Below are positions 25,455 to 34,831 of a stretch of 62,130 nt of DNA, piece by piece; positions within the stretch are counted from its first letter, which is position 1; the number at the start of each line of letters is the position of its first letter. This stretch comes from an uncultured Lachnospiraceae bacterium (GTDB lineage: Bacteria; Bacillota; Clostridia; Lachnospirales; Lachnospiraceae). The position numbers were made by a program, and so were the translations under genes. The notes under the pieces were generated by a model. The model worked only from the letters and a program-made list of their open reading frames with translations. It was not told the DNA's origin and made no database searches. Location: positions 1-62,130 of the forward strand of contig CAOKOL010000026.1 of assembly GCA_948470335.1 (NCBI GenBank). The letters run 5' to 3'.

Positions 25455-26387
25455 ATGGAACAGATGCTGAGTTTTGTGATCCCTGTTTTGAATGAACAGG
25501 ATTCCATAAAGCTTCTGTATGAAAAGATCATGGAGCAGGTGCGGCAGCAGGGATACCTGTATGAGATTATATTTATAGACGACGGTTCAACCGATGATTC
25601 CGTCCTGCATGTGAAGGAGCTGAGGGAGGAGGACAAAAATGTTCATCTGATTACGTTCCGGAAAAATTTCGGCAAGGCCATGGCGCTGCAGACCGGCTTC
25701 CGCAATGCCCAGGGCGATATCATTATTACGATGGATGCGGATTTGCAGGACGATCCCTGTGAGATTCCCCGGTTTGTGGAGAAGATCAATGAGGGCTATG
25801 ATCTGGTGTCCGGCTGGAAACGGGACAGACATGATCCGCTGGAAAAGCGGCTGCCCTCCAAGCTGTTTAATAAGGTGACGGAAAAACTGTCCGGCGTCCG
25901 GCTTCACGATTTTAACTGCGGATTTAAAGCTTACCGCCGGGAGGTGGTGGAGAGCATTGATATATACGGAGAGCTGCACAGGTATATTCCCGTGCTGGCG
26001 AACCGGAAGGGGTTTCGGATTACGGAGATTGTGGTACACCATAACAAGCGGGAATTCGGAAAGTCCAAGTATGGCATAGAACGGTATCTGAGAGGGCTGT
26101 TCGATTCGTTTACGGTAGCATTTCTCGGCCGCTTTTACGACCGGCCCATGTATTTTTTCGGAAGAATCGGCCTGATTCTCTGTATGCTGGGCGGAATGGT
26201 CTGTTTTTATCTGGTTTACCTCTGGTCCACCAAGCAGACCATCGGAAACAGGCCGTTGGTGCAGCTCGGCGTGCTGCTGGTGATTGTGGGCATTCAGATG
26301 ATTTCTATCGGCTTTATCGGGGATATGCTGGTGGACGCCACGTATCACAGCAGGTATAACGAGGCCCATGTAAAAGAGAAGCTGTAA
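25455..26387 (+). CDS. Polyprenyl-phosphate glycosyltransferase, GtrB/DPM1-like GT2
   Basis: 310 aa. N-terminal GT2 domain with LSFVIPVLNEQDSI, the metal-binding MDADLQDDP and the RKNFGKAMALQTGF helix, then two membrane helices at about 230-290. This build is typical of enzymes that put glucose or a similar sugar on undecaprenyl phosphate, producing donors for GT-C enzymes such as the neighbouring 22.9-kb protein. Start follows an AGGAGG within the structured element's 3' flank. Confidence 0.9.
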   Translation: MEQMLSFVIPVLNEQDSIKLLYEKIMEQVRQQGYLYEIIFIDDGSTDDSVLHVKELREEDKNVHLITFRKNFGKAMALQTGFRNAQGDIIITMDADLQDDPCEIPRFVEKINEGYDLVSGWKRDRHDPLEKRLPSKLFNKVTEKLSGVRLHDFNCGFKAYRREVVESIDIYGELHRYIPVLANRKGFRITEIVVHHNKREFGKSKYGIERYLRGLFDSFTVAFLGRFYDRPMYFFGRIGLILCMLGGMVCFYLVYLWSTKQTIGNRPLVQLGVLLVIVGIQMISIGFIGDMLVDATYHSRYNEAHVKEKL

Positions 26388-26397
26388 ACGGCGGAGT

Positions 26398-26420
26398 CCG
26401 GTCTGTGTGAGGCAGACCGG
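26398..26420 (+). other. Intergenic hairpin between two glycosyltransferase genes
   Basis: CCGGTCTG pairs with CAGACCGG around a 7-nt loop. There is no U-run, so it is not a terminator. It may tune translation or mRNA decay. Confidence 0.4.
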
Positions 26421-26437
26421 CAAAAGATGGAGTGCGT

Positions 26438-27451
26438 ATGAACGGTGAAGCCAGAGAGCAGAAATCATGGGCCGGAGGCCTGTCAGGAAAAAGGGTTCTG
26501 TTTATTACGACCCACAGAATCGACTATATCCGCAACACCCAGCATATTGAGGAGATGAAAAGACAGGGGGCTTCTGTCAGATGCCTCTATTCCGGCACAG
26601 GAAATCATATTCTCAGCGCCGCGAAAATCTTTTTCACGCTGCTGTTTTCTTCCCTGTCGGATGTGGACGTGGTCGTGGTTTCCTATATGTGCCAGTTGGT
26701 CACGCCGTTTCTGAACAGGAAATTAAGGAAAAAAGTGCTGATTGTGGATTTTTTTGTTTCTCTTTATGATTCCATGGTCAATGACAGGAAGATGCTGGGG
26801 CCGAAAAATCCGCTGGCCCGGCTGATTAAAAGGCTGGACATCAGCTCGGTCCGCTATGCGGATCAGATTATTGTGGATACAAAAGCCCACGGCGAATATT
26901 TCCGTAAAGCCTTCGGCATGAAAAAAGAAAAGATGGAGGTGGTCTATCTGAATGCGGACACTTCCATTTATTATCCCAGGCCTCAGAAAAAGCCGGCGGA
27001 GTGGAAGGACCGGTTTCTGGTGGTTTATTTCGGAACCGTGATTCCGCTGCAGGGATTTGATATTGTGCTGGACGCGGTCAGACGGCTGAAAGACCGGAAA
27101 GATATCCATTTTTATCTGATCGGTCCGGTGGAGAAACGGTATAAAAAGGTGATGTCCGATACGGTGACGTATGCGGACTGGGTGTCCCAGGAACGGCTGG
27201 CCGAACTGATAGCCATGGCAGATCTCTGTCTGGCCGGACATTTCAACGGTCAGATTATGAAAGCGCGGCGCACGATTCCGGGCAAGGCTTATATTTATGA
27301 GGCTATGGAAAAGCCCATGATTCTTGGGGACAGCCCGGCCAATCATGAGCGGTACGGGGAAGGACAGCCGGGCATTTATTTTGTTCCCATGGGAGACGCC
27401 GGAAAGCTGGCGGAAAAAATAGCAAAGCTTGCGGGGGTGAAGAAGCATTGA
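26438..27451 (+). CDS. GT4-type glycosyltransferase
   Basis: About 337 aa, GT-B fold. N-terminal Rossmann half from KRVLFITTHRIDYIRN, and a C-terminal donor half with FLVVYFGTVIPLQGFDIVLDA and a late PGKAYIYEAMEKPMILGD in the position of the EX7E region. ATG 26438 preferred (GGAG 5 nt upstream) over GTG 26432. Its end overlaps the next start (TTG at 27448 over the TGA). Confidence 0.85.
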   Translation: MNGEAREQKSWAGGLSGKRVLFITTHRIDYIRNTQHIEEMKRQGASVRCLYSGTGNHILSAAKIFFTLLFSSLSDVDVVVVSYMCQLVTPFLNRKLRKKVLIVDFFVSLYDSMVNDRKMLGPKNPLARLIKRLDISSVRYADQIIVDTKAHGEYFRKAFGMKKEKMEVVYLNADTSIYYPRPQKKPAEWKDRFLVVYFGTVIPLQGFDIVLDAVRRLKDRKDIHFYLIGPVEKRYKKVMSDTVTYADWVSQERLAELIAMADLCLAGHFNGQIMKARRTIPGKAYIYEAMEKPMILGDSPANHERYGEGQPGIYFVPMGDAGKLAEKIAKLAGVKKH

Positions 27452-28455
27452 CAGAGCCATTGATCACAGTGATCGTTCCGATTTATAATGTGGAGCGGTA
27501 TCTTGGACCCTGTATCGACAGCATACTGGCACAGACTTATGAAAATCTGGAAATTCTGCTGCTGGACGACGGCTCGGCGGACGGCAGCGGAACTCTCTGC
27601 GACGAGTACCGGGAAAAGGACAGCCGGATCCGGGTTATCCACAAGGAAAATACGGGACAGGCCGACACAAGAAATCTGGGCATTGATCTGGCGTCCGGAG
27701 AATATCTGGCCTGTGTGGACAGCGATGATCTGATCGCGGCAGAGTATATAGAACGGCTGTATCAGATGGCGGTGTCTGCCGGTGCCGGGATGTCCGTGTG
27801 CGGATTCCGTCCCTTTGCTGATGAGGGGAAATCTGTCTTAGGGCCGGAACTGCTGAAAAAGAAGGGGGATTCCAGGCATAGGGCCGTGCGGGTAATGACG
27901 GCCTGTGAGGCGCTGGAATCTTTGTTTTATAAGAAGGAGATTACGGCATCCCCCTGTTATCGGCTGTTTCACCGGGATGTGTTTGCGGGCCTGCGGTTTG
28001 AAAAGGGACGGATTTTCGAGGATATCGGGCTGATGTATCTGGCCGTGGAGGCGGCGGGAAAGATCGCCTGCACGTCTCAGGTGCTGTATTATTACAGACA
28101 GCGGAAAGGGAGTACCATGCACCATGTCCAGTTTACCGGCAGGCGGCTGGACCGGATCTGGTTCTCCGAGAAAATCCTGGAATTTGCCGAGAAAAAATAT
28201 CCCCGGCTTCTGCCAGCCGCCCGGTCCCGTTTTTTTACTTCCTGTTTTCTGGTGCTTGCCGAGCTGCCCCGGGGGAAAGGATACCGGGATATATACCGGA
28301 TGCTGAGAACAAATTTAAAAAAATACGGGCGCCTGGTGGTCAGGGATCCGAAAGCGTCCGCAAAGACCAGGCTGACGGCTGCCCTTGCCTGTTTTTCCGT
28401 TCCTGCCGCCAGGCTGGCAGGGGTGATTTTACGCAGGACAACCAGCATGTCATAG
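27448..28455 (+). CDS. GT2 family glycosyltransferase
   Basis: 335 aa, CpsJ/EpsH-like. ITVIVPIYNVERYL, LLLDDGSADGS, then CVDSDDLI as the DXD-type metal site, and the acceptor-side RIFEDIGLMYLA. Starts at a TTG overlapping the previous stop, so probably translationally coupled. Transfers a sugar during repeat-unit assembly; specificity unknown. Confidence 0.9.
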   Translation: MTEPLITVIVPIYNVERYLGPCIDSILAQTYENLEILLLDDGSADGSGTLCDEYREKDSRIRVIHKENTGQADTRNLGIDLASGEYLACVDSDDLIAAEYIERLYQMAVSAGAGMSVCGFRPFADEGKSVLGPELLKKKGDSRHRAVRVMTACEALESLFYKKEITASPCYRLFHRDVFAGLRFEKGRIFEDIGLMYLAVEAAGKIACTSQVLYYYRQRKGSTMHHVQFTGRRLDRIWFSEKILEFAEKKYPRLLPAARSRFFTSCFLVLAELPRGKGYRDIYRMLRTNLKKYGRLVVRDPKASAKTRLTAALACFSVPAARLAGVILRRTTSMS

Positions 28456-28470
28456 GCGGGAGAGCTTTTT

Positions 28471-29313
28471 ATGGATAATCCAAAACTGACGGTGATTACG
28501 GTCTGCTATGAGGCGGAACAGGAGATTGAGCGGACGATCCGTTCCGTGCTGAACCAGACCTTTACCGGATATGAATATATTTTTAAGGACGGGGGTTCCG
28601 CGGACCAGACCAATGAGCTGATTGCCTTTTATAAGCCCCGGTTTGAGGAAAAGGGAATCAGAGTGACCCATGTATCCGACCGGGACGACGGGCTGTATGA
28701 CGCCATGAATCAGGCGTTAAAGCTGGCCAAAGGGGAGTGGTGTGCCTTTCTGAACGCGGGAGATTACTATTTCGGCCCCGATACCCTTGAGCGGGTGTTT
28801 GCCAGAGAGTATGAGGAAACCATTGTTTACGGAAATACGGTGGAGGTGGAAGCGGGTCTGGCCTACCATCTGGAGGGGGATATCAGCCGGATCCGGGAAA
28901 AATCTCTGATCTGCCATCAGTCCTCTTTTATCCGCACGGACTGGATGAAAGAGGCCGGCTATGACACCGGATACCGGATTGCGGCGGATTATGATTTTTT
29001 CCTGAAAACCTTTATGGAGGGGAAAACCTTTTATAAACTGGATCAGTATATTTCCGTATTTATGAAAGACGGCGTATCCTCTACCAATGAGCTGGAACGG
29101 GTGCGGGAAACGGAGGCTGTCCGGGTGAAGTGGGAGCTGACCGATCCCTGCTCAAAGGAGTATGAGAAAAAGCTGCGGGCTGCGGCGTTTAAGCAGATGA
29201 TATTGGATCATACCCCCCGGGGATTTTCCGATTTTTTAAGGAAGCTGAGAAGAAAAATGCGGGGGATGGACAGAAAGGCGGAGCTGACAGGTGAAAATAC
29301 TTTTTTTGAATGA
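28471..29313 (+). CDS. GT2 family glycosyltransferase, WcaE-like
   Basis: 280 aa. LTVITVCYEAEQEIERTIRS, FKDGGSADQT, DRDDGLYDAMNQAL and FLNAGDYY mark the subgroup found with colanic-acid-type clusters. The last 23 nt overlap the next gene. Confidence 0.9.
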   Translation: MDNPKLTVITVCYEAEQEIERTIRSVLNQTFTGYEYIFKDGGSADQTNELIAFYKPRFEEKGIRVTHVSDRDDGLYDAMNQALKLAKGEWCAFLNAGDYYFGPDTLERVFAREYEETIVYGNTVEVEAGLAYHLEGDISRIREKSLICHQSSFIRTDWMKEAGYDTGYRIAADYDFFLKTFMEGKTFYKLDQYISVFMKDGVSSTNELERVRETEAVRVKWELTDPCSKEYEKKLRAAAFKQMILDHTPRGFSDFLRKLRRKMRGMDRKAELTGENTFFE

Positions 29314-30451
29314 CAAGGGTCATGACGATGTGAAAAACTGGTCCGGCACCACGGCCCATATGGCCCGGATGCTGGAGGAACGGGGGCATCAGCTTTCCTA
29401 TATTGACCATCTGACGGGAAACTTTTTTCTGCGCTGCTTTTACAGAGGACTGGGGATTCTTATAGGAAAACAGGTGAAGGCCAACCGGGAGCCAAACGTA
29501 TTAAAATCCATGGCAAGGCGGCGGGACCGGGAGAAGAAAAAATTTGATTATGACCTGATTTTTACGCCAAACAGTATGTGCCTTTGCTATTTGGAAGATG
29601 AAAAGCCCTCCGTTCTGTATACGGACGCCACTTACGGCGGCATGGAGGGATTCTATCCCAGTTTTACCAATGTTTCCGCCCGCACTTCAAAAAACGGCAA
29701 TTTCCATGAGAAAATGGCGCTTACCACCTGTACCAGAGCGATTTATTCTTCCAGGTGGGCCAGACAGACGGCCATCGACTGTTACGGCATCGACGGGGAT
29801 AAGCTGGACGTGGTAAACTTCGGCGCCAATGTGGCTGTCTCTTATGACGAAGACCAGATTATGAAGCTTGCGAAGAAGCGGTGGGAAGAAAAAGAAAAGC
29901 ATCTGTTGTTTGTGGGTGTGGAATGGGAGCGGAAAGGCGGGCCGAAAGCGCTGGAAGCGGTTCGGATTCTTGCCGGACGGGGATATCCGGTGAAACTGGC
30001 TGTTGCCGGCTGTCAGCCCGGTCTGTCGGAGGAAGAAAAAAAGGCTGCCAGATTATACGGATATCTCAGCAAAAAAGATGCCGGACAGGCAGAGCGGCTG
30101 CGAAGGCTTTATGAAGAAAGCTTTCTGTTTTTTATGCCCAGCCTTTATGAGTGTACGGCCATCGTATATGCGGAGGCCGCCGCTTTCGGCCTTCCCTCAG
30201 TGGCTTCGGATGCCGGCGGCGTGTCCAATATGGTGATCGAGGGGGAGAGCGGCCTTCTGCTGGCTGCGGATGCGCCGCCGGGGCAGTATGCAGATTTACT
30301 GGAACGGCTTCTTACGGACAGGGAAGCCTATCTGTCCCTGTGCCGAAAAACCATTGCATGCAGCAGGCGGCTGTTTACCTGGGAGAGCGTGGGAGAGCGG
30401 GTGGACCGGGTGCTGGAAGCCGCGGTGAGAGAGAAACAAAAAACCCTTTAG
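29291..30451 (+). CDS. GT4 family glycosyltransferase
   Basis: 386 aa, GT-B fold. Begins MKILFLNDKGHDDVKNWSG; the donor half has LLFVGVEWERKGGPKALEAV and the signature FMPSLYECTAIVYAEAAAFG (EX7E type) followed by SVASDAGGV. Likely a retaining transferase using a nucleotide sugar. Overlaps its upstream neighbour. Confidence 0.92.
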   Translation: MKILFLNDKGHDDVKNWSGTTAHMARMLEERGHQLSYIDHLTGNFFLRCFYRGLGILIGKQVKANREPNVLKSMARRRDREKKKFDYDLIFTPNSMCLCYLEDEKPSVLYTDATYGGMEGFYPSFTNVSARTSKNGNFHEKMALTTCTRAIYSSRWARQTAIDCYGIDGDKLDVVNFGANVAVSYDEDQIMKLAKKRWEEKEKHLLFVGVEWERKGGPKALEAVRILAGRGYPVKLAVAGCQPGLSEEEKKAARLYGYLSKKDAGQAERLRRLYEESFLFFMPSLYECTAIVYAEAAAFGLPSVASDAGGVSNMVIEGESGLLLAADAPPGQYADLLERLLTDREAYLSLCRKTIACSRRLFTWESVGERVDRVLEAAVREKQKTL

Positions 30452-30512
30452 TGCCGGCAGCGATGCTGTCTTTGTCCGGGCAGCCCGGCAGGCGCTTCGG
30501 AAAGAGGAAACC

Positions 30513-31733
30513 ATGAGAGTTTTGTATCTGAATACCAAATTTCAGGGCGGCGGGGCCGAACGGGTGGCCAGACAGCTCTATGAGGGCATCGGCGCCGAGG
30601 GTGTGGAAAGCCATATGCTGGTGGGAAAAGAAGATGAATCCGACCCCCGGTATGAGATAATCTATGAGAGTCTGTTCCGGCGCAGATGGAACTGGATATA
30701 CGGCAAGCTGACCAGCAATGCAAGGCTTGACGACCGGTTTGCGGCGAAAAAGATTCTGTCCTGTGTCCGGGAGAATCGGATTGATCTGGTTCACATTCAC
30801 AATATCCACGGAAATTATATGGGAATCCGAAATGTGAGGGAGATTGCCGCCGCCGTTCCGGTGGTGTGGACGCTTCATGATATGTGGACCTTTACCGGGC
30901 ACTGTGCCTATGCGGGAGACTGCGATCACTGGGAGACCAAGGGCTGCGCCCATTGTCAGGATCTGGCCATGTTTCCGAAGCTGTATTTTGACTGCGCTTC
31001 CAGGCTGCAGGGGCAGAAACGGCAGTATTTTACGGAAAACGGAATTACCTTCGTTACCCCTTCTCAGTGGCTGTACAACCTGGTAAAAAAGTCTTTTCTG
31101 GGACAGGAAAAGCTGCATATGATTCACAACGGTGTGGATACGGAATGCTTTTATCCCGGCGATAAAGAAAAACTGCGGGAACAGTACGGCATCCGCACCG
31201 AAAAGCATGTACTTCTGTTTCTCACCAATATGCTCCGGAATACCATGAAGGGCTTTTCCTATCTGGCGGAGGCGCTGCGGCAGATGGAAAACAAAGAACA
31301 ATACCTGCTGCTGATCGTGGGAAAGCTGGAGGAAATCCGGGATATCTGTGAGCTGTACGAGGTGAAAACCTTCGGATATATCAGGGAAATAGAGACGCTG
31401 CGGGATGTGTATGCCATGGCGGATCTGTTTCTCCTTCCCAGTATGCTGGAAAACTATCCCTGTGTGACACTGGAGGCGATGGCCTGCGGAACGCCGGTGG
31501 CGGCGTTTCAGACCGGCGGCATTGTGGAACAGGTGGACGAAGAAACAGGCTGGCTGGTAGAGCGGGGAAACGCTGCGGCGCTGAAAGAGACGATCCGGCT
31601 GGCCTGTCAGGACAAGGCGCTGCTGCGGGAAAAGGGAATGCGGAGCCGTAAAAAAGCGGAAGAATGTTTTTCACAGGAGAAAATGTTAAGAGCGTACCGG
31701 CAGTTATATGAGGAAGTACTGAATAAAGAGTAG
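30513..31733 (+). CDS. GT4 family glycosyltransferase
   Basis: 406 aa. MRVLYLNTKFQGGGAERVAR at the start, HIHNIHGNYMG, WTLHDMWTFTGHCAY with a CxxC-like cluster (CDHWETKGCAHC), and the EX7E region LPSMLENYPCVTLEAMACG. This WTLHD…TGHC subgroup is common in exopolysaccharide clusters. Confidence 0.93.
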   Translation: MRVLYLNTKFQGGGAERVARQLYEGIGAEGVESHMLVGKEDESDPRYEIIYESLFRRRWNWIYGKLTSNARLDDRFAAKKILSCVRENRIDLVHIHNIHGNYMGIRNVREIAAAVPVVWTLHDMWTFTGHCAYAGDCDHWETKGCAHCQDLAMFPKLYFDCASRLQGQKRQYFTENGITFVTPSQWLYNLVKKSFLGQEKLHMIHNGVDTECFYPGDKEKLREQYGIRTEKHVLLFLTNMLRNTMKGFSYLAEALRQMENKEQYLLLIVGKLEEIRDICELYEVKTFGYIREIETLRDVYAMADLFLLPSMLENYPCVTLEAMACGTPVAAFQTGGIVEQVDEETGWLVERGNAAALKETIRLACQDKALLREKGMRSRKKAEECFSQEKMLRAYRQLYEEVLNKE

Positions 31734-31781
31734 CAGCGGGACCGTACCGGACTGTGGGTTTGGAAAGGGCGCTGCGGAACC
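31733..31781 (+). repeat. Short variant of the structured leader element
   Basis: GCAGCG (31733-31738) pairs with CGCTGC (31770-31775) and the tail GGAACC follows, with GGACCG and TACCGG retained at the 5' side but the central stems missing. GGGAGAG and the start of the next gene lie about 10-25 nt further on. Confidence 0.5.
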
Positions 31782-31805
31782 AGTATCATGTGGGAGAGAA
31801 CCGAT

Positions 31806-32762
31806 ATGGCAGAGGATAGAAACTGCGCCCCGGCGGCAGTATTTGTGTATAAGCGGAAAGATTACGCGGAGAAAACGCTGGCTGCGCTGCGGGACAATTT
31901 TCTGGCGGAGCAGACGGAGCTGTATATATTTTCCGACGGGGCCAGGAATGAGAAGGACCGTCAGGCAGTGTCCCAGGTGCAGGATTTTGTCCGGGAGTTT
32001 GCGGCCCAGGGCGGTTTCCGCTGCATTCATGTCAGTCTGGCCTCCGGCAATCAGGGTCTGGCTTTTTCGATTATAGGCGGCGTGACCGGACTTCTGGAGA
32101 AATTCGGCCGGATTATTGTGCTGGAGGATGATCTGCTGACCGGCAGAGATTATCTGACCTATATGAACGACGCCCTGGATTATTACGCGCAGGATCGGCG
32201 GATCTGGTCTGTCAGCGGTTATACGCCGCCGTTAAAGGGCCTGGAGACGTGGAAAGAGGACGTTTACTTTTTTTACCGGGCAAGCAGTTGGGGCTGGGCG
32301 ACCTGGAAAGACCGGTGGGATCTGACGGACTGGGAGATGCGGGAGTATGACAGGTTTGTGAAAGATCCTGCCCTGATTGCAAAGCTGGCCAGGGGCGGCA
32401 GCGACATGCCGGGGATGCTCAGGCAGCAGATGGAAGGGGAAATTGATTCCTGGGCCATCCGCTGGTGCTATGCCCAGAGCATGGCGGATATGCTGACGGT
32501 ATATCCCCGTGTTTCCCGCGTCAGAAATATGGGCAACGACGGCTCCGGCACCCATACGGCGGCCGTGGCCAGCGAGTTTGACACCAGGCTGAACGAACAG
32601 TATAACGGCTGTGTCTTTCAGGCGCCAAAGCTGCACGGCGGACTGTCAAAAGAGTTTCGTCTTTTGTATGACACAGGGGTAAGAGGAAAGCTGAACCGCC
32701 GCTGTCAGCGGCTGAAAAACCGTTTGAAGGCGAGAGTCGGGGAACGCTTTTACGGAAAGTAA
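31806..32762 (+). CDS. GT2-like sugar transferase
   Basis: About 318 aa. Opens with APAAVFVYKRKDYAEKTLAAL, has LYIFSDGARNE and the metal site VLEDDLLTG, then a WSVSGYTPP and ASSWGWATWKDRWD block typical of a clostridial/cyanobacterial polysaccharide-transferase subgroup. ATG 31806 is preferred over 31788 because GGGAGAG precedes it by 7 nt. Confidence 0.85.
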   Translation: MAEDRNCAPAAVFVYKRKDYAEKTLAALRDNFLAEQTELYIFSDGARNEKDRQAVSQVQDFVREFAAQGGFRCIHVSLASGNQGLAFSIIGGVTGLLEKFGRIIVLEDDLLTGRDYLTYMNDALDYYAQDRRIWSVSGYTPPLKGLETWKEDVYFFYRASSWGWATWKDRWDLTDWEMREYDRFVKDPALIAKLARGGSDMPGMLRQQMEGEIDSWAIRWCYAQSMADMLTVYPRVSRVRNMGNDGSGTHTAAVASEFDTRLNEQYNGCVFQAPKLHGGLSKEFRLLYDTGVRGKLNRRCQRLKNRLKARVGERFYGK

Positions 32763-32776
32763 CGGGAGAATGGCGG

Positions 32777-33757
32777 ATGGACTGGGAACGGAATGATTAC
32801 AGGCTTCGGTGGATTTACCGAAAGATTAAAAAGAGAATCACAAAAAAACCGGTGGAATTTTCCCGTTATGGGGGAAAGGATGTGCTGCCGGTTCAGGCGG
32901 GAAATGACTGGCTGCGGCAGGCGGTGCTGTCCGGCAGTCCATTTATGGCCTGCCGTTTCGGAAATGTGGAGCTGAATGCCATGACAAAATTTGAGACTGG
33001 GGCCGGGAAAGGGGCGGCAGGCGCTGACAGCCCTTCGGGCCGGAGCGGATGGTCTTTTTCAGGGCGTAAGAAAGCGATGAGGGCGCTGTGCAGCAACGCA
33101 GGGTTTTTTCCGGAACGGGAAGATATGGGCGTCAGATATGCCGGACTGATGCGGGAAGCCTGCGGACAGGCGGATCTGATCGGCGTCTGGTTTAATCCGA
33201 TGGAGGATTATACGATTGCCCGCTATGGGCCTCAGGCTTCCATAACGTATCTGCGCGGGCTGGAACCCTGGTATTCCGAACAGCCCTGGACGGCTGCTCT
33301 TAAAGACAGGCGGGTGCTGGTGATCCATCCGTTTGCCGAAACGATTGAGAAGCAGTATGAAAAGAGAGAACTTTTGTTTCCGGGAACCGATTTGCTGCCG
33401 GAGTGCAGGCTGCGCACGGTAAAGGCGGTGCAGACCATCGCCGGGACGAAAGACAGCCGGTTTCAGGACTGGTTTGAGGCTCTTTCGTGGATGGAGCAGG
33501 AGGCTATGAAGGAGGCGTTTGACATCGCGGTGATCGGCTGCGGCGCTTACGGGTTTCCGCTGGCTGCCAGACTGAAAGCCCATGGCCGTCAGGCCGTTCA
33601 TCTGGGCGGCGCCACACAGCTTCTGTTTGGAATCAAGGGCGCCCGCTGGGAGAACCACACGGTTATTTCCCGGCTGTTTAATGAGAACTGGGTGCGGCCT
33701 TCGGAGGAAGAAAAGCCGGAGGGGGCGAACCGGGTGGAAGGCGCGTGTTACTGGTAG
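32777..33757 (+). CDS. GT-D-fold glycosyltransferase-like protein
   Basis: 326 aa. CRFGNVELNAM resembles the RFGxxE motif of DUF1792/GT-D enzymes. Later blocks are RRVLVIHPFAETI and IAVIGCGAYGFPLAARLKA, then LGGATQLLFGIKG. A stretch rich in Gly/Ala/Ser near residues 75-95 looks like an insertion. Position within the cluster fits a sugar transferase, but family assignment is by motif only. Confidence 0.65.
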   Translation: MDWERNDYRLRWIYRKIKKRITKKPVEFSRYGGKDVLPVQAGNDWLRQAVLSGSPFMACRFGNVELNAMTKFETGAGKGAAGADSPSGRSGWSFSGRKKAMRALCSNAGFFPEREDMGVRYAGLMREACGQADLIGVWFNPMEDYTIARYGPQASITYLRGLEPWYSEQPWTAALKDRRVLVIHPFAETIEKQYEKRELLFPGTDLLPECRLRTVKAVQTIAGTKDSRFQDWFEALSWMEQEAMKEAFDIAVIGCGAYGFPLAARLKAHGRQAVHLGGATQLLFGIKGARWENHTVISRLFNENWVRPSEEEKPEGANRVEGACYW

Positions 33758-33786
33758 CAGGGCGGAAATCGGACAGGATAACGGGA

Positions 33787-34782
33787 ATGGATGACAGGAT
33801 AATATTGGACAGACAATTGAAACAGGCGGCGGAGAAAGAACCGATGGTCAGCGTGGCCCTGGTCACGTATAAACATGAGGCGTATATCAGGGAGGCGCTG
33901 GACAGCATTCTGATGCAGCAGGTGGATTTTTCCTATGAGATCGTGGTGGGAGACGACTGCTCCCCTGACGGCACCCAGGATATTCTGCGGGAATATGCCG
34001 GCCGTTACCCCGGCCGTTTCCTGCTGCTTCTACGGGAAAAAAATCTGGGGGCCACAGCCAACAGCTATGATATCAAATGCCACTGCAAAGGGCGGTATAT
34101 TGCCCAACTGGAAGGGGATGATTTCTGGACAGACCCGCACAAGCTGCAAAGACAGGTGGATTTTCTGGAAGCTCACCCGGAATATATCGGCACGGCCCAT
34201 ATGCATCATGTGGTGGATGAGAACAGCCGTCCCATAGAAGGGCTTTCCGGCTACTGCGAGCCGGGCCGGTTTACGATGAAGGATTATCTGGTGGAGGGAA
34301 ATCTGCCGGGGCAGACGGCGACTTTGGTATACCGGAATATTTATAAAAATCCCCTTCATGATTATTCCATAGAGGCAAAAGCCCATGATTTTCGAAGCGA
34401 CGTTACGGTAACGCTGATACTGCTTTCGCTGGGGGATATCTATACCTTTACCGATTCCATGAGCAGCCGCCGTCTGGTGAGAAAAGTGGGCGAGACAAAC
34501 TGGAATTCCGTGTCCATAACCAGAGATCTGCAGGTGGATGAGTGCCTGTTAAGCGCAAGGCTTCTCTGCTGGCGCAGAAAGGAATTCGGCCCCACCAAAG
34601 AGGGGAATGCCCGTATGCGCATGTGGCAGGAAAATGCCCTGATCGTGTTTTTGAAGCATCCCTGCAAAAGACGGCGGGAGGCTTTAAAAGAAGTGATCCG
34701 GGAGATTTCCGGTCCGGGTTTTCTTCTGTTCCGCTGTCTTTCTTTGGTTCCGGGCATGATAAAAAGAAAGCTGAAAGGGTAG
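33787..34782 (+). CDS. GT2 family glycosyltransferase
   Basis: About 331 aa. VSVALVTYKHEAYIREALDS, VVGDDCSPDGTQDIL and the metal-site LEGDDFWTDP are diagnostic of a common LPS/teichoic-acid-side-chain subgroup. ATG 33787 is preferred over the upstream TTG 33745, which lies in the previous gene. Confidence 0.9.
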   Translation: MDDRIILDRQLKQAAEKEPMVSVALVTYKHEAYIREALDSILMQQVDFSYEIVVGDDCSPDGTQDILREYAGRYPGRFLLLLREKNLGATANSYDIKCHCKGRYIAQLEGDDFWTDPHKLQRQVDFLEAHPEYIGTAHMHHVVDENSRPIEGLSGYCEPGRFTMKDYLVEGNLPGQTATLVYRNIYKNPLHDYSIEAKAHDFRSDVTVTLILLSLGDIYTFTDSMSSRRLVRKVGETNWNSVSITRDLQVDECLLSARLLCWRRKEFGPTKEGNARMRMWQENALIVFLKHPCKRRREALKEVIREISGPGFLLFRCLSLVPGMIKRKLKG

Positions 34783-34831
34783 GTTTCGTGAGTTTGAAGC
34801 AGGAAAACAGGACGGCGAAAGACGGTGCGCG